Assembly: GCF_000281045.1 (NCBI RefSeq)
Contig: NW_008246071.1
Coordinates: forward strand, 865,172 to 929,171
DNA length: 64,000 nt
DNA from: Saprolegnia diclina VS20
Lineage: Eukaryota > Oomycota > Saprolegniomycetes > Saprolegniales > Saprolegniaceae
Direction of reading: 5' to 3'
Shown here: one piece after another, positions 40,001-49,553 of the stretch
Position numbering within the stretch: the first letter of the stretch is position 1
How the letters are laid out: every line of letters starts with the position of its first letter
The notes under the pieces: model-generated
What the model was told of the DNA's origin: nothing
Database searches by the model: none
What the model saw: only the letters and a program-made list of their open reading frames with translations
Made by a program: the position numbers and the translations under genes

Positions 40001-42347
40001 CTTCAACGCGTCAGTTCCGCTCGCAGAGCTTGTCGCGGGTCTCCGGGAGATGGAGCCATGTCAGTTGCCTTGGATGTTTACGCAGTATTGCTGGCTCGAC
40101 TTGGCGCGCCAGTGGGAAATGGCCAGCACGAGCACGCGCCAGGCGCGCTGCGTCGCAAGCCGAGGCAATGGTGCCGTGTACCTCGAGACGAGTCTGCGAA
40201 ACGTACAGGACTGGGACGCATGGCACGCTTGCTGGGGCGACTCGTTCGACAGTGGGTTTGGCCAGGATTTGCAAGCGTCGAGCGCTGGTCAAGCATGGCT
40301 GCGCAGCGTCTATTCCAACACTCTTTCAGTCACGGACGAAGTGCTCTACTGGCGCACCCATGGGATCTCCATTTTTTTGCTGCAGTGGCAAAACTTCAAG
40401 GACCTTGGCCTTAGCGACGCCATGACCATCATGACGCCGTTTGGCCTTTCGTATACACTGCCGATAAGCCAGCGAGACGGTGAACTGCATTTGGCGTATC
40501 AGACGACCCACCGCATGTACTGGGCGTTCGCGAGTGATCTCTGGGCGGTCAGCCCCAATGCGACGAGCATTGGTGGCAAGTCGCTGCTTCGAAACAGCCC
40601 GCGTTTTGCATTTGCCAACACCTCGCGCGCGAGTTTGTTGTTTGAAAACCTAACCCTAGCCTCACCACTCGACAGCGGGCTCAGTGCGCTGACGGCTACG
40701 TTAGGACCATTTGGCGCCGTTGATCTTGTGTACGTGAGCTGTCCGCGGTCGCTCTTGGATCTCTACGACCATGTGCTCCGCGCGATTGCGACGACCACGA
40801 CCACGCGCCTTGACGCGCAGAGTGCGTTCTTGTCGCTGCCCATCAAAGCGTACATTGGCCAAGTGCCACGCGTGTTGCTAACTGATGCGAGCGTGCGCAT
40901 CGTTGGCGGCAATCTCATGTGCGGCGCCGACATTGCGCCGACCGCCCCGTCCAGTGCCTTGGATGCGCTCTTTGGCATCGATGCAATTTGCTCCTGGTGG
41001 TACCTCGAGTACCTCACCCCGTCCCCAACCGGCCTTCTTTTCGCGCTTCTCGGGTTTGACGCGGTGCATACCATTGACCCAGTGGTGGACTGGAGTGCAT
41101 TTTGCGCTGGCGACGTCTACGCAGAAGCGAATTGCGCCGACATTTACGCTGCCTCCTATGCGTTTGCAAGTGCTATCGCATTCAACACGACGCTTGTGCA
41201 GCATTTGGCCGCCGCCGCCGAGGCCGACGCACGCGCCCTCTCGATCGAGGTCGTCCAGTACCTGCAACGACCCAACAGCAGCGAGACCGAGCTGTACCAA
41301 CTCAATATTCTCGACGACGTTGATCGCTCGTGGATCTTTTTTGGGTGGCACTACCTCGCCGAGTGGGTGGTCGGGCAGCGCGAAGTTGTTTCGTTTCAAG
41401 GCGACACACGGACGATCACAGCCATTTCGCGGCACTCGAGCCCAGTGACACTCGCTCTCAGCGACGCAGCGATCCCGACGCGGCTCTCGTACGTCTGTCA
41501 GCAGTGCGTCCGGTACGTGACGGGCGCGATGATGCTCGGCGCGGGCGTTGCCGCCTACTACGCAATCATTATCTGCCGCGGCGTCTTTGAAGGCTCCAAC
41601 CTTTTCGCGCTGAATCGACTTGTGGGCCACGCCTGGATAGGCCGCGCGCTGCTCATTGTCCGGGGAGTCACGGCGCTCTGGCTTCTCAACACGGCGCCGC
41701 TCGATCTGGTGGCGTTCGGCGCCGGCGCGCGCTTCGAGGCACCGCCCGTCGCGTGGTTTCCAACGCTCTTGGCCGCGTCCGAGCTCACGTGGCTCGTCTA
41801 CATCGCCAACGACGTCTTTAGCTGCATTACGCGCCAGTACACACCGCTCTATGCCTGGAAAAGCTCGGTTGGTGCGTCGATCGCGGCCGCAGCCTGGACC
41901 ATCGCGGCGCCCCAAGTGTACGCAGCGTCCGTGCGCCGCAGCTGCACGTACGTCAACATGGACTTGGCGCTGCACTGCATAAGCGGATACATCGAGATTG
42001 GCCGCCTACGCAACGTCTGGATCGACGTCGCGCTGTGTCTCGGCTGCGTTCTCGCCGGCGCTGTCTCAGAACGCTTGTACCGCCCAAAGTTGCCCGCGAC
42101 ACCCGTGCCCTCACTGCTGCTGGGCGCAGCGAGTCTCTACACGCTCGAAATGAGTTCGTGGGTTGCCAACGGGCAGCAGTACATTGACCGCATGTCGGCA
42201 GCCATGGCTGGTCTGCTGACGTGGCGCCACGACAGCATCATGTACGTCTTTGACATCAAGAGCTGGCGGCTCTTCACGGTCGTGCCCGAAGCCAAGTGCC
42301 CGTTCGATGCAACGGCAGTCGTAGCGCTGCACCGTATCGCTTCTTGA
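37098..42347 (+). CDS. Large internally duplicated multi-pass membrane protein, family unknown
   Basis: Single exon, 1749 aa, with no intron or frameshift. Two homologous halves, about residues 23-868 and 872-1749. Each begins with a signal-anchor-like helix (GGVLSVIVSIGLSLAAIEYI; LSGLCYIGLTLWSN) and has a long extracytoplasmic region. Each then carries a [WF]xDLxxxWExAxTSxRQARC block (YCWADLNKTWELAYTSKRQARC approx. residue 137; YCWLDLARQWEMASTSTRQARC), the block GAREVIALQGD/GQREVVSFQGD, a cluster of helices with NTAPLD/GTAPLD and VNMD, and a terminal FD[VI]KxWxL. No catalytic motif is visible. This type of protein appears to be oomycete-lineage. A short upstream exon cannot be excluded, because the ATG at 37098 follows a stop directly. 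Confidence 0.85.
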   Translation: MRVHIRPPTTPAGPTKHILIPRRHDRLVEVGGVLSVIVSIGLSLAAIEYIFTPYLATDYFVPHFASSAPVLVAAINNQLTLIGSGAIDVVSPNAAYLSSLDGTSPAYGRLLVYRELTTLLDGVRGLRRLATAQVVKMVTPYCWADLNKTWELAYTSKRQARCLQFDATNGAVHLETVLRNIDFQAFLDNTQGLFLSAIGQPIASSGRAGDTWLASLQSHVWVPERDEVALWAAHGLDRYTLQYGTGIGIGVFETISVETALGQLLSLPLKTILTQDRWTFRTTSMLCNLLYNDLYAIGANQSLVRHTTNYFGDINPSQIEAYVQGLPLRPVQQAIHDGLGPLGIIDAKWVPPPPRLLASVSAFRATLAAALVATPSLLGNDAARQTLYPTPARWSDTRLRFFTGSPMCAFSVPQRFVQQTFGFTDVCGSQMPLTLEWHALPAAYALWLLGPNAAHDVCNQSFAANATTCHRLVRDATIVYSATAQALPILDPSVVPNVMAINIGLLQILRMNDTSDITLDQQLLLSPDFDFLGWMYVYDWAIGAREVIALQGDAAAFTLVSALYAPIATNPILASAGLGPYLWYLATATTSTLVVLSLCLFVLRLRSSSPGNDWFQFTPLVASVYINRNLLVFRSLAAILCLGTAPLDASTTTNGITRLLFVPRTFSRSALLALESLWGVHIAHDVLLPLTGVWRALTPMTCLGWCIIVGMDQLVPPTLSTTLDRQCYTVNMDYTAYCNSGLVRVGSMQRCVAVLSVLFAAISATLLYSRLRHQRHNLNVSSALLPPMAPLHVSSTGHHVHLVSAVMCGLLPLTWSGHAYIFDVKLWCLLSRDDYAFELTQGTGSLVLPHCAPTSSPPTMESTHGLLSIRLIQRGLRLSGLCYIGLTLWSNTAYLGVLETSMANDFGWAGFNATGMHAFLANAFNRQLLTSTDAIVALHDPAFGDALQPYNGTATTVSWFPTVARRHLFNASVPLAELVAGLREMEPCQLPWMFTQYCWLDLARQWEMASTSTRQARCVASRGNGAVYLETSLRNVQDWDAWHACWGDSFDSGFGQDLQASSAGQAWLRSVYSNTLSVTDEVLYWRTHGISIFLLQWQNFKDLGLSDAMTIMTPFGLSYTLPISQRDGELHLAYQTTHRMYWAFASDLWAVSPNATSIGGKSLLRNSPRFAFANTSRASLLFENLTLASPLDSGLSALTATLGPFGAVDLVYVSCPRSLLDLYDHVLRAIATTTTTRLDAQSAFLSLPIKAYIGQVPRVLLTDASVRIVGGNLMCGADIAPTAPSSALDALFGIDAICSWWYLEYLTPSPTGLLFALLGFDAVHTIDPVVDWSAFCAGDVYAEANCADIYAASYAFASAIAFNTTLVQHLAAAAEADARALSIEVVQYLQRPNSSETELYQLNILDDVDRSWIFFGWHYLAEWVVGQREVVSFQGDTRTITAISRHSSPVTLALSDAAIPTRLSYVCQQCVRYVTGAMMLGAGVAAYYAIIICRGVFEGSNLFALNRLVGHAWIGRALLIVRGVTALWLLNTAPLDLVAFGAGARFEAPPVAWFPTLLAASELTWLVYIANDVFSCITRQYTPLYAWKSSVGASIAAAAWTIAAPQVYAASVRRSCTYVNMDLALHCISGYIEIGRLRNVWIDVALCLGCVLAGAVSERLYRPKLPATPVPSLLLGAASLYTLEMSSWVANGQQYIDRMSAAMAGLLTWRHDSIMYVFDIKSWRLFTVVPEAKCPFDATAVVALHRIAS

Positions 42348-42896
42348 GTATCCGAAATACGAATGACTGACTTGACGTCATCTTTTCCGTGTCACGACGC
42401 GCCAGTAAGGTGCAAAGTCGCTGTGTTTTGCCCATGTGCCCTGGGAAGGTCGTCGTCTCGGCCCTCGTTGGGTCTTCTTCTCGCGGGCGCATCGAGCTTT
42501 CTGGGCATCTCTCTGCACCTTATATATATGAACGTGTTCCGCGTTATCTTCATTATGACACAAAGACTTCGCATACGTAGCGCTACGCCTGAATGCCAGG
42601 GAGTTGGCACCAGCACTGGGTCGTTGGGAGTGAGCTGCGCACGGAGAGATCCATCCCTGGTGGACCCCACTCGCCGAGTCACAGCTCGCACGCAGGCTCC
42701 TGTACTATGCACCTTGTCCATAACACTTCGGTGCTGCAACTCGATCGCTCATTCAGAAACTTCGTTATGGTTCCGAGGCAAAATGCACCTCGAAGGCGAG
42801 TGTTCATCGAGCCTGCGATCTTTCTGTTGCAGCAAATAGAGCCGACGAGAAACCAAGCAAACGTCGCGTACATGGTACCGTAGAAAGCAAGCTCTA
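42348..42896. other. Intergenic spacer with repeat copy 2
   Basis: 549 bp between convergent genes, containing the dispersed repeat 42528-42706; nothing else recognised. Confidence 0.6.
42528..42706 (+). repeat. Dispersed repeat, copy 2
   Basis: Matches 20731-20911 over its length in the same orientation. Both copies begin ATGAACG[CT]GTTCCGCG and end CTCCTG[CT]ACT, with a 10-bp deletion near the right end relative to copy 1. Lies between two convergent genes, as copy 1 does. Confidence 0.75.
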
Positions 42897-44123
42897 TTAC
42901 ACCAAAAGCGGACTCGACTCAGCGGCGGTTGTCTCTGCTTTGTGCGTCGGCATCGTGCACGAAAAGATGTAGAGACCGACGAAGGCCAGCGGCACGCCCA
43001 TGTCGGCCGCCGCCCACATGCAGCTCGCACCGTACGTGTTGTAGAGGTACCCGCCAACCGATGTGCCGACGCCGCGCCCGAGGCCTGTTTGCACCGCGCT
43101 GAGGATGCCCATCATCAAGCCTTCCGTGCCGCGCGGCACTTCGGCGAAAATGTACTTGGTGCTCGCGGCCCACGCGAGGCCATACGTGCAGCCGTGGAGA
43201 AGCTCGATCGGCAGCACATACCACGCGTTCGTCATGAGCGCATAGCACGTGAGGCGGATCCCATATGCCAGAATCGAAATCGCGAGCACCTTGACGGTCC
43301 CGAGGCGGTCAATGATGGCGTCGGCAAAGTAAAAGGCCGGGAGCTCCGAGAAGGTCTCGCAAAAGATCGCAATGCCGACGATCTGCGCCGACCCGCCGCT
43401 GAGTTCGTACAAGTTGAGCATCAAGAAGGCCGAGATGATGCCAAACATGGTGCCACCGAGGAAGACGACAAGGAGCAGGCCAAGCACATCCTTCTTTTGA
43501 AAGATGATGCGGACGCCGTCGGCAAACGACGGCGACGATGGGGCATTCGCCAACTTGTGCTCTTTGGCGTCCGGCGACGGGATCAGTAGCAGCGTACACA
43601 CGGTCGGAAGGCAGAAGAGCAGGTTCATATTGAACGCCCACGAGATGCCGTACTGCGAGACGATGAGACCGGTGATGTAGGCGCCGGCGCCCCACCCGAC
43701 GGCGCCGTAGAGCCGCTGCTTGCCGTACTCGGCGCCGAGCCGCGTCACGAGCGCAAGGACTGTTTGATCGAGGAGTGGCCAGAGCGGCGTCGACTGAAAA
43801 TTGGCCAGAAAAGCGAGCGCGCACGTCAAGGCAAAGCTGTTGGCGCCAAACTGGATCGAGTACATGAGCAACGTCGTCGAGACAAGACAGAGGATGTGCA
43901 CTAGACGCTGCTTCTGGAGCAGATCCGCGATCGCGCCCCAGAGCGGCGGCGCGACGAGCGAGCAGATGCACGGGATCGTCTGGAGGAGGCCGATTTCAAA
44001 CTTGTTGAAGTACGTGCTAAAGTAGACTGGGAGGAAGTTCTGGACCGAGCTCGCGCCGACGTTGAAGAGCACGTAGACGAGCTTGGCGGGAAGGAGCTGC
44101 TTCCAGTACGTTCGTTCGACCAT
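42897..44123 (-). CDS. MFS transporter, MFS_1_like (LacY/MFSD6-type)
   Basis: Single-exon gene, 408 aa. ATG at 44123 (MVERTYWKQLLPAKLVYVLFN); the frame is open three codons further but without an ATG. Same blocks as the gene at 34408: IGLLQTIPCICSLVAPPLWG, LGAEYGKQRLYGAVGWGAGAY, LYELSGGSAQIVGIAIFCE, CTYGLAWAASTKYIFAEVPRG. Very close to 34408-35655 in the C-terminal half. About 12 helices; plasma or endomembrane carrier of unknown substrate. Confidence 0.9.
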   Translation of the reverse strand: MVERTYWKQLLPAKLVYVLFNVGASSVQNFLPVYFSTYFNKFEIGLLQTIPCICSLVAPPLWGAIADLLQKQRLVHILCLVSTTLLMYSIQFGANSFALTCALAFLANFQSTPLWPLLDQTVLALVTRLGAEYGKQRLYGAVGWGAGAYITGLIVSQYGISWAFNMNLLFCLPTVCTLLLIPSPDAKEHKLANAPSSPSFADGVRIIFQKKDVLGLLLVVFLGGTMFGIISAFLMLNLYELSGGSAQIVGIAIFCETFSELPAFYFADAIIDRLGTVKVLAISILAYGIRLTCYALMTNAWYVLPIELLHGCTYGLAWAASTKYIFAEVPRGTEGLMMGILSAVQTGLGRGVGTSVGGYLYNTYGASCMWAAADMGVPLAFVGLYIFSCTMPTHKAETTAAESSPLLV

Positions 44124-45262
44124 GCCGACCACTCAATGTCCACGCTGCACGCCGGAGCGATGTCGGAAAGTAACATTCGACACGTTCCCGCCACAAGACG
44201 TTACAGACGACGACGCGTCACAGGATGTCCTGCAACGACGAACTTCCTCTTCGCACTCTGTCGACGCCTATCGATGGATATGGATCTCGTGCACGGACCT
44301 TTTTATGACCGAGACGAGACACATTGGACGCACATAGCGACGCACGCTTCAAGGTATCCGCGATAGAAGCTCGCGGTCGTCGCAAAGGCTCGTCGGCACT
44401 CCACACTGGATGCCACGACCAGGCCGCGCATTGTAGGACTATCCGGATACGAATAACAGACGCCCTGTCGCAGCTGAATTCGCAAGTTGCCTGGTTGAGC
44501 TTGGAGACGTACCCATGATGTAACGTGCGATTAGTAGTCGCACTGAAGCGACGAGGACCGGGGCTCCGAGCACCGACTTGAAGGCTAGTCGGCACTCGGT
44601 GCCTTCAAGTAGTTTTGGATGAGCTGTGAACTCGACCATTCAATTACTCTGACGGCCACTGGTAGTTTTCATTTGGTGGTGGTTTGACGGCCACTAATTG
44701 AACCGCCGTCCTCGTACCAATGAATGATCCCCGCTGGTGCTAGCAAAATAGTAGCTATAAACTGTCAACAAATCTACCAGCCGTCTCGGGGCAAGGAAGC
44801 TTTGGCGAGTAGCTGGTACCAATACCGTCAAGGGTCGTCGCGCACCTCATTGATTGGCCAAGCGAGAGATACATTATCGCAACTTTTGCAGCGCGTCGAG
44901 CGACGACGAACAGCCGCGCGTCAATGGCCATGCTCGGTCCGAAGTGAAAAGCATCCCATTCTCGCCAAACCTCCGCAATATCCTACGTGAGACGGCGGCG
45001 CCAATGCTCTACAGCTGCCGCTTGCTGTACTTGGTGTCGAGCCGCGCCGCGAGCGCCAAGATGATACTTTATGATCACGAAGTCATCGGACATCGATATG
45101 AGTAACGGCGTGCACTGACGTGGCAAATCCTACGGCAGGGAGCTCGCTTCTCATTGGACAATGCGTTGCATTGAATCGTTTTTAGCCAGTCGCGTAGTGG
45201 CATCAACAAGGCCACGAGCTGGAAAATGTCAACCAACCAAAATGTATTTTGTTCAAAACCCT
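44124..45262. other. Intergenic spacer with an MFS relic and a small direct repeat
   Basis: Holds a roughly 60-bp decayed MFS fragment (about 45004-45066) and an 11-bp direct repeat TGACGGCCACT at 44650-44660 and 44685-44695. No intact gene. Confidence 0.55.
45004..45066 (-). pseudogene. Relic of an MFS gene
   Basis: The minus strand reads IILALAARLDTKYSKRQL then a stop, aligning with TVLALVTRLGAEYGKQRLYG of the flanking MFS genes (identities at LAL, RL, Y, K, L). No alignment is visible on either side. It sits between two intact MFS copies, so it is probably the remains of another duplicate. Confidence 0.4.
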
Positions 45263-46522
45263 TTACGCAAGGAGGTGGTCCTTGTCGGTGGGCGACTTTT
45301 GGATCGACGCACCATCGTCATCGCTTGTCACGGACGTCTCGACGATCGTGCACGAGAAGAGGTAGAGCCCAACCAACGCGAGCGGCACACCGCAATCGGT
45401 GACTGTCCACATGAAGCTCGCGCCGTACGTGTTGTAGAGATACCCGCCGACCAGCGTGCCGACGCCACGGCCCAGTCCGTTCTGGACCGCACTCAAGACG
45501 CCCATCATGGTACCTTTGGTGCCCGGTGGGGCCGCCGCGTAAATGTACTTGGTACACGCAGCCCACGCGAGGCCAAAGGTGCAGCCGTGAAGAAACTCAA
45601 ACGGCAGTGCATACCACGCGTTCGTCATAAGCGCATAGCACGTGAGCCGCGCGCCATAAGCCAGAATTGAGATCGCGAGCACCTTGACCGTCCCGAGCTT
45701 GGCGATGATGGCGTCGGCAAAGTAGAAGGCCGGGAGCTCCGAGAAGGTTTCGCAAAAGATCGCAATGCCGACGATCTGCGCCGACCCGCCACTGAGCTCA
45801 TACAAATTGAGCGTGAGGAACGCCGACATGGTGCCGCACATGAGCCCGAGGAGGAAGACAACAAAGAGCAGTCCGAGCACGTCCTTGCGCTTCATGAGGG
45901 TGCGCATCCCGACGGCAAACAAAGGGGACGCTGGCGACGACGGCGACGCAATCGTGTCATTGGCGTCGGACGGCGGGATCAGCTGCAGCACGAGCAGCGT
46001 GGGCACCAAGAAGATCAAGTTGAGGTGGAACGCCCAGGCAATGCCATAGTGCGCGACGATGACGCCTGCGCCATACGCGCCAAGACCGTAGCCCACCGCG
46101 CCATAGAGTCGCTGCTTGCCGTACTCGGCGCCGAGACGCTCCGTGAGCGCTAGCACCACTTGGTCGGTAAGCGACGCTGCGGGGTTGCCTTGAAAGTTGC
46201 CGAGGAAGACGAGCACACACGTCCAGAGAAAACTCGACGAGGCGAATTGGATCGCGTACATGAGCAACGTGCCAGAGACCAAGCACGTAATGTGGATGAG
46301 GCGCTGCTTGCGGAGGACGTCCGAGATGGCGCCCCAGAGCGGCGGCGCGAGGATCGAGCAGACGGCCGGGATCGTCTGGAGCATGCCGATCTGGAACTTG
46401 TCAAAGGACGCGGCGAAGAAGACCGTGAGGAAGTTGATGAGCGCGCTGCCGCCAATGTTGCTCACCGTGTAGACGGCCTTGGCCGGCAGCAGCTCGGCCC
46501 AGTGCTCGGTCTCGGCGCCCAT
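45263..46522 (-). CDS. MFS transporter, MFS_1_like (LacY/MFSD6-type)
   Basis: Single-exon gene, 419 aa. ATG at 46522 (MGAETEHWAELLPAKAVYTVSN); the upstream extension lacks an ATG. Family blocks: IGMLQTIPAVCSILAPPLWG, LGAEYGKQRLYGAVGYGLGAY, LYELSGGSAQIVGIAIFCE, CTFGLAWAACTKYIYAAAPPG. Cytosolic tail TSDDDGASIQKSPTDKDHLLA. A CCAAT box in the correct orientation lies about 60 bp upstream (46581-46585). Substrate unknown. Confidence 0.9.
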   Translation of the reverse strand: MGAETEHWAELLPAKAVYTVSNIGGSALINFLTVFFAASFDKFQIGMLQTIPAVCSILAPPLWGAISDVLRKQRLIHITCLVSGTLLMYAIQFASSSFLWTCVLVFLGNFQGNPAASLTDQVVLALTERLGAEYGKQRLYGAVGYGLGAYGAGVIVAHYGIAWAFHLNLIFLVPTLLVLQLIPPSDANDTIASPSSPASPLFAVGMRTLMKRKDVLGLLFVVFLLGLMCGTMSAFLTLNLYELSGGSAQIVGIAIFCETFSELPAFYFADAIIAKLGTVKVLAISILAYGARLTCYALMTNAWYALPFEFLHGCTFGLAWAACTKYIYAAAPPGTKGTMMGVLSAVQNGLGRGVGTLVGGYLYNTYGASFMWTVTDCGVPLALVGLYLFSCTIVETSVTSDDDGASIQKSPTDKDHLLA

Positions 46523-47050
46523 CAGAATGGGAATGCGCAACTGTCCATTTCCGTGTCAGAACGGCCGTTCGCGCGTTCTGATTGGCTCAAATGCGGTGCT
46601 TCAAGTTGGTCAGTGCTGGAAGCACGGCCGCGGCTCGATCGTCACAAGCGACCGCAGCCACAGGATTGGGATCATGGAACGTTGGATCGGTGACGCAGGT
46701 GGACAAAAATCGAAGGCCACGTATCTGGGCGTTCGAATCAAAGTGGCGAGAAGGACCTTCCTCCGCACACCGTTAATAGAGACGGCCTGGACACCCAATG
46801 CCAACGAGGGCGAGAAGAGTTGGACTATGATAGCACGTCCCCTTCGTTCTGTTACTGCAATGATTTCATTCCTCGTGTTTTGTATCCACCAGCCTGAATT
46901 GGATGCCTCCTTGATCGGAATCTTCATAACATTAGCCTAATGACATTAATCGAGCGATTTTGCAAATCAAAACAATCACTTGAACTACACTGTAGTGCTT
47001 TCTATTGCAAAATACGAAGGCGCGAGAGCAGTAGCGTATCGTCCCAGTTA
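46523..47050. other. Intergenic spacer, no gene seen
   Basis: Contains the CCAAT box at 46581. Otherwise nothing recognised. Confidence 0.6.
46581..46585 (-). promoter_or_regulatory. CCAAT box
   Basis: The minus strand reads GAGCCAATCAGA, 59 bp upstream of the ATG at 46522, a usual distance for NF-Y-type sites. Confidence 0.35.
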
Positions 47051-48253
47051 CTAGTCCTTGCCACTGCGCTCGATAAGCGGGCTCGTTTCGCTGATCCTCT
47101 TTCTCGTCGAGGTCGTTTGGGAAAATAGCCACAGCGCAAGAAAGCCCGCCGGAACGCCGGTGCTCGTGACGCCCCACAAATAGCGCGCACCGTACGCGTT
47201 GTAGACATGTCCGCCCACCAAGGTCGCGAGGCCGCGCCCGACGCCGCCTTGCACAGCGCTAAGAAGCCCCAGAACAAAACCTTCCGCGCCAGCGGGTGCT
47301 GCGGCGTACACGTATTTGGTGCATGCAGCCCATGCGAGACCGTACGTGCAGCCGTGAAGAAGCTCGAACGGTAGCGCATACCACGCGTTCGTCATGAATG
47401 CATAGCACGTGAGGCGTACGCCGTACGCAAGAAGCGCCAATGCCAACACGGTGACGGTTCCGAGACGTAAAATGAGTGTGTCGGCACAGTAAAAGGCGGG
47501 GAGCTCCGAGAGAGTTTCGCAGACGACTGCGAGGCCGACAATCTGCGCCGACCCGCCGCTAAGTTCAAAGAGGTTGAGCGTAAGGAACGCTGAAATGACT
47601 CCACCCATGGCACCCGTGACAGCAGCGAAGCTCAGAAGCGCCATGAGATCGTAGCGGTGCCAAAGCGCACGCACGCCCACGGCGAACGAACCCGACGACG
47701 ACCCCCGCGGTGGCGGTGACGGCAGCATGAAGAGCAACACAAGCCCAGGAACGCAGCAGCCGAGACTGATGGTAAAGGCCCAGCCGATACCGTAGTTGGC
47801 GACAACGAGGCCTGTGGCGTAGGCACCGAGGCCGTAGCCGATGGAGCCGTACAGTCGCTGCTTGCCGTACTCGGCCCCGAGCTGCGTCACAAGTGCCAAC
47901 ACCGCTTGGTCCAAGAGTGTCTACGCGGGCTTGGACTGAAACTGGGCAAAAAAGAAGACCAGGCATGTCCAAACAAAGCTGTCCGAGACGTTCTGCATGC
48001 CAAACATGAGAAGGGAGCCGGAGATATAGCAGACGACGTGGACGAGCCGGGGGCGCTGCAGCGCGTCCGAAATGGCGCCCCACAGTGGCGGTGCGAGCAT
48101 CGAGCAAAGGCAAGGCAGCGTCTGGAGAATGCCGATTTGAAATTTGTCAAAATAGGCGCTGAAATACACGGGCAGGAAGATGAGGATCGCACCAAAGCCA
48201 AAGTTGAAGGTCGCGTACGCGGCCTTGGCGAACCACAGCGCGTCGAGGTGCAT
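47051..48253 (-). pseudogene. MFS transporter gene with one in-frame stop codon
   Basis: 401 codons from the ATG at 48253 (MHLDALWFAKAAYATFNFGFG) to the stop at 47051, same frame throughout, but interrupted by TAG at 47923-47921. The paralogues read ...SWPLLDQTVLAL; here it is ...A-stop-TLLDQAVLAL, so a Trp codon has become TAG. All other family blocks are intact: IGILQTLPCLCSMLAPPLWG, LGAEYGKQRLYGSIGYGLGAY, LFELSGGSAQIVGLAVVCE, CTYGLAWAACTKYVYAAAPAG. The middle part has diverged (YDLMALLSFAAVTGAMGG). Either a young pseudogene, stop readthrough, or a base error in the assembly. Truncation at this point would leave about 110 residues. Confidence 0.8.
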
Positions 48254-48862
48254 CACCGCAGCCAAATAGTTCTTATTTGCTCTCGATTCGCGCGCACAAG
48301 GGAACGATCGGGTAATATTCGATACTGAGAGCGATCCCTTTCGAAGATTTAGGACAAAATCCGTGGAAGTTTCCTTCCGGTCAGGCATTTGGTCGAAGCC
48401 AAAGCTATTGGCGGAAAAGAGGCGTCTGTAGCGTTGATTCGCTGCCTTTTAGCCAATCCAAGATGAGAGATGTTCGCGCCATATTGGATCATTTAATATC
48501 GAGGATTCATCACGGTCCCTTGGATTCACCAGCATGCAGAGCTACCCAGCAAATCAAGTCGCTGCGAGGTCAGGGGAGAATTGAGCCCGCGCCAAAAGCG
48601 AGGGTGGTAACGTTAGCAGAATGGCTAATGCGAGCAATGTCCACGACAAAGCCCGTTTGGCACCCGTGAATTCTGGCAGCAATAATTGATTGTCGTGATC
48701 CCTGGATTATCACACCAAGCTCAGGTCCGAATGGCGTGGCACAAGGCGTGGCACTCTCTGACGATTGCAATGACCACAAACAAAAATGTGAAATGCGTAT
48801 AAACGATGGAGCACGACAAAGGCAGTCGTGCCCCTTCATCATCGCGAGTTAGTGATCAAGCA

Positions 48863-49194
48863 NNNNNNNNNNNNNNNNNNNNNNNNNNNNNNNNNNNNNN
48901 NNNNNNNNNNNNNNNNNNNNNNNNNNNNNNNNNNNNNNNNNNNNNNNNNNNNNNNNNNNNNNNNNNNNNNNNNNNNNNNNNNNNNNNNNNNNNNNNNNNN
49001 NNNNNNNNNNNNNNNNNNNNNNNNNNNNNNNNNNNNNNNNNNNNNNNNNNNNNNNNNNNNNNNNNNNNNNNNNNNNNNNNNNNNNNNNNNNNNNNNNNNN
49101 NNNNNNNNNNNNNNNNNNNNNNNNNNNNNNNNNNNNNNNNNNNNNNNNNNNNNNNNNNNNNNNNNNNNNNNNNNNNNNNNNNNNNNNNNNNNNN
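48863..49194. other. Assembly gap (N run)
   Basis: 332 undetermined bases; content unknown. No coding frame runs into either edge. Confidence 0.98.
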
Positions 49195-49525
49195 CCCGCC
49201 ACGAGCCGTGTGCAGTGTCCACAACCACTGCCATAGCGTTAGCGTCTCTCGCATTCTTTTGCGTGCTTGCACAGTCGTCGCTCGACAATTTGCCACTCTT
49301 CGCTCGACCTGGCCTGTCGGAGATCGGTACATCTTCTTGGAAACGCAAAAGATGTAACTTCGTCACTTCCAGCATCGCCACCATCGATGGACAAGCGCGC
49401 TGCGCGCGATAGCTCCCGTGTGTACTGTAATACGTCTGGGTGCGCGCCACCTGCGACGAGTGCACAGATGCAGCCGCAACGGCAACTCGTGAGCGGATGA
49501 TCGCACGTAATAATATTCTCTCGCG

Positions 49526-49542
49526 TCATTCTCGCTTTTGCC
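49526..49542 (+). promoter_or_regulatory. Oomycete Inr-like core promoter of the ENT gene
   Basis: Reads TCATTCTCGCTTTTGCC, 15 of 17 positions of YCAYTYYNCAWTTTNYY. Its position favours the ATG at 49554 and argues against starts further upstream in the same open frame. Confidence 0.5.
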
Positions 49543-49553
49543 ACTCGAAGGCT

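Larger units (their letters stand above)
48254..49553. other. Spacer containing an assembly gap
   Basis: Between divergent MFS and ENT genes. 332 N occupy 48863-49194. The visible flanks hold no recognisable gene apart from the initiator at 49526-49542. Confidence 0.6.

Noticed and set aside
48839-49465. Frames spanning the N run
   Set aside because: They are open only because the bases are undetermined.
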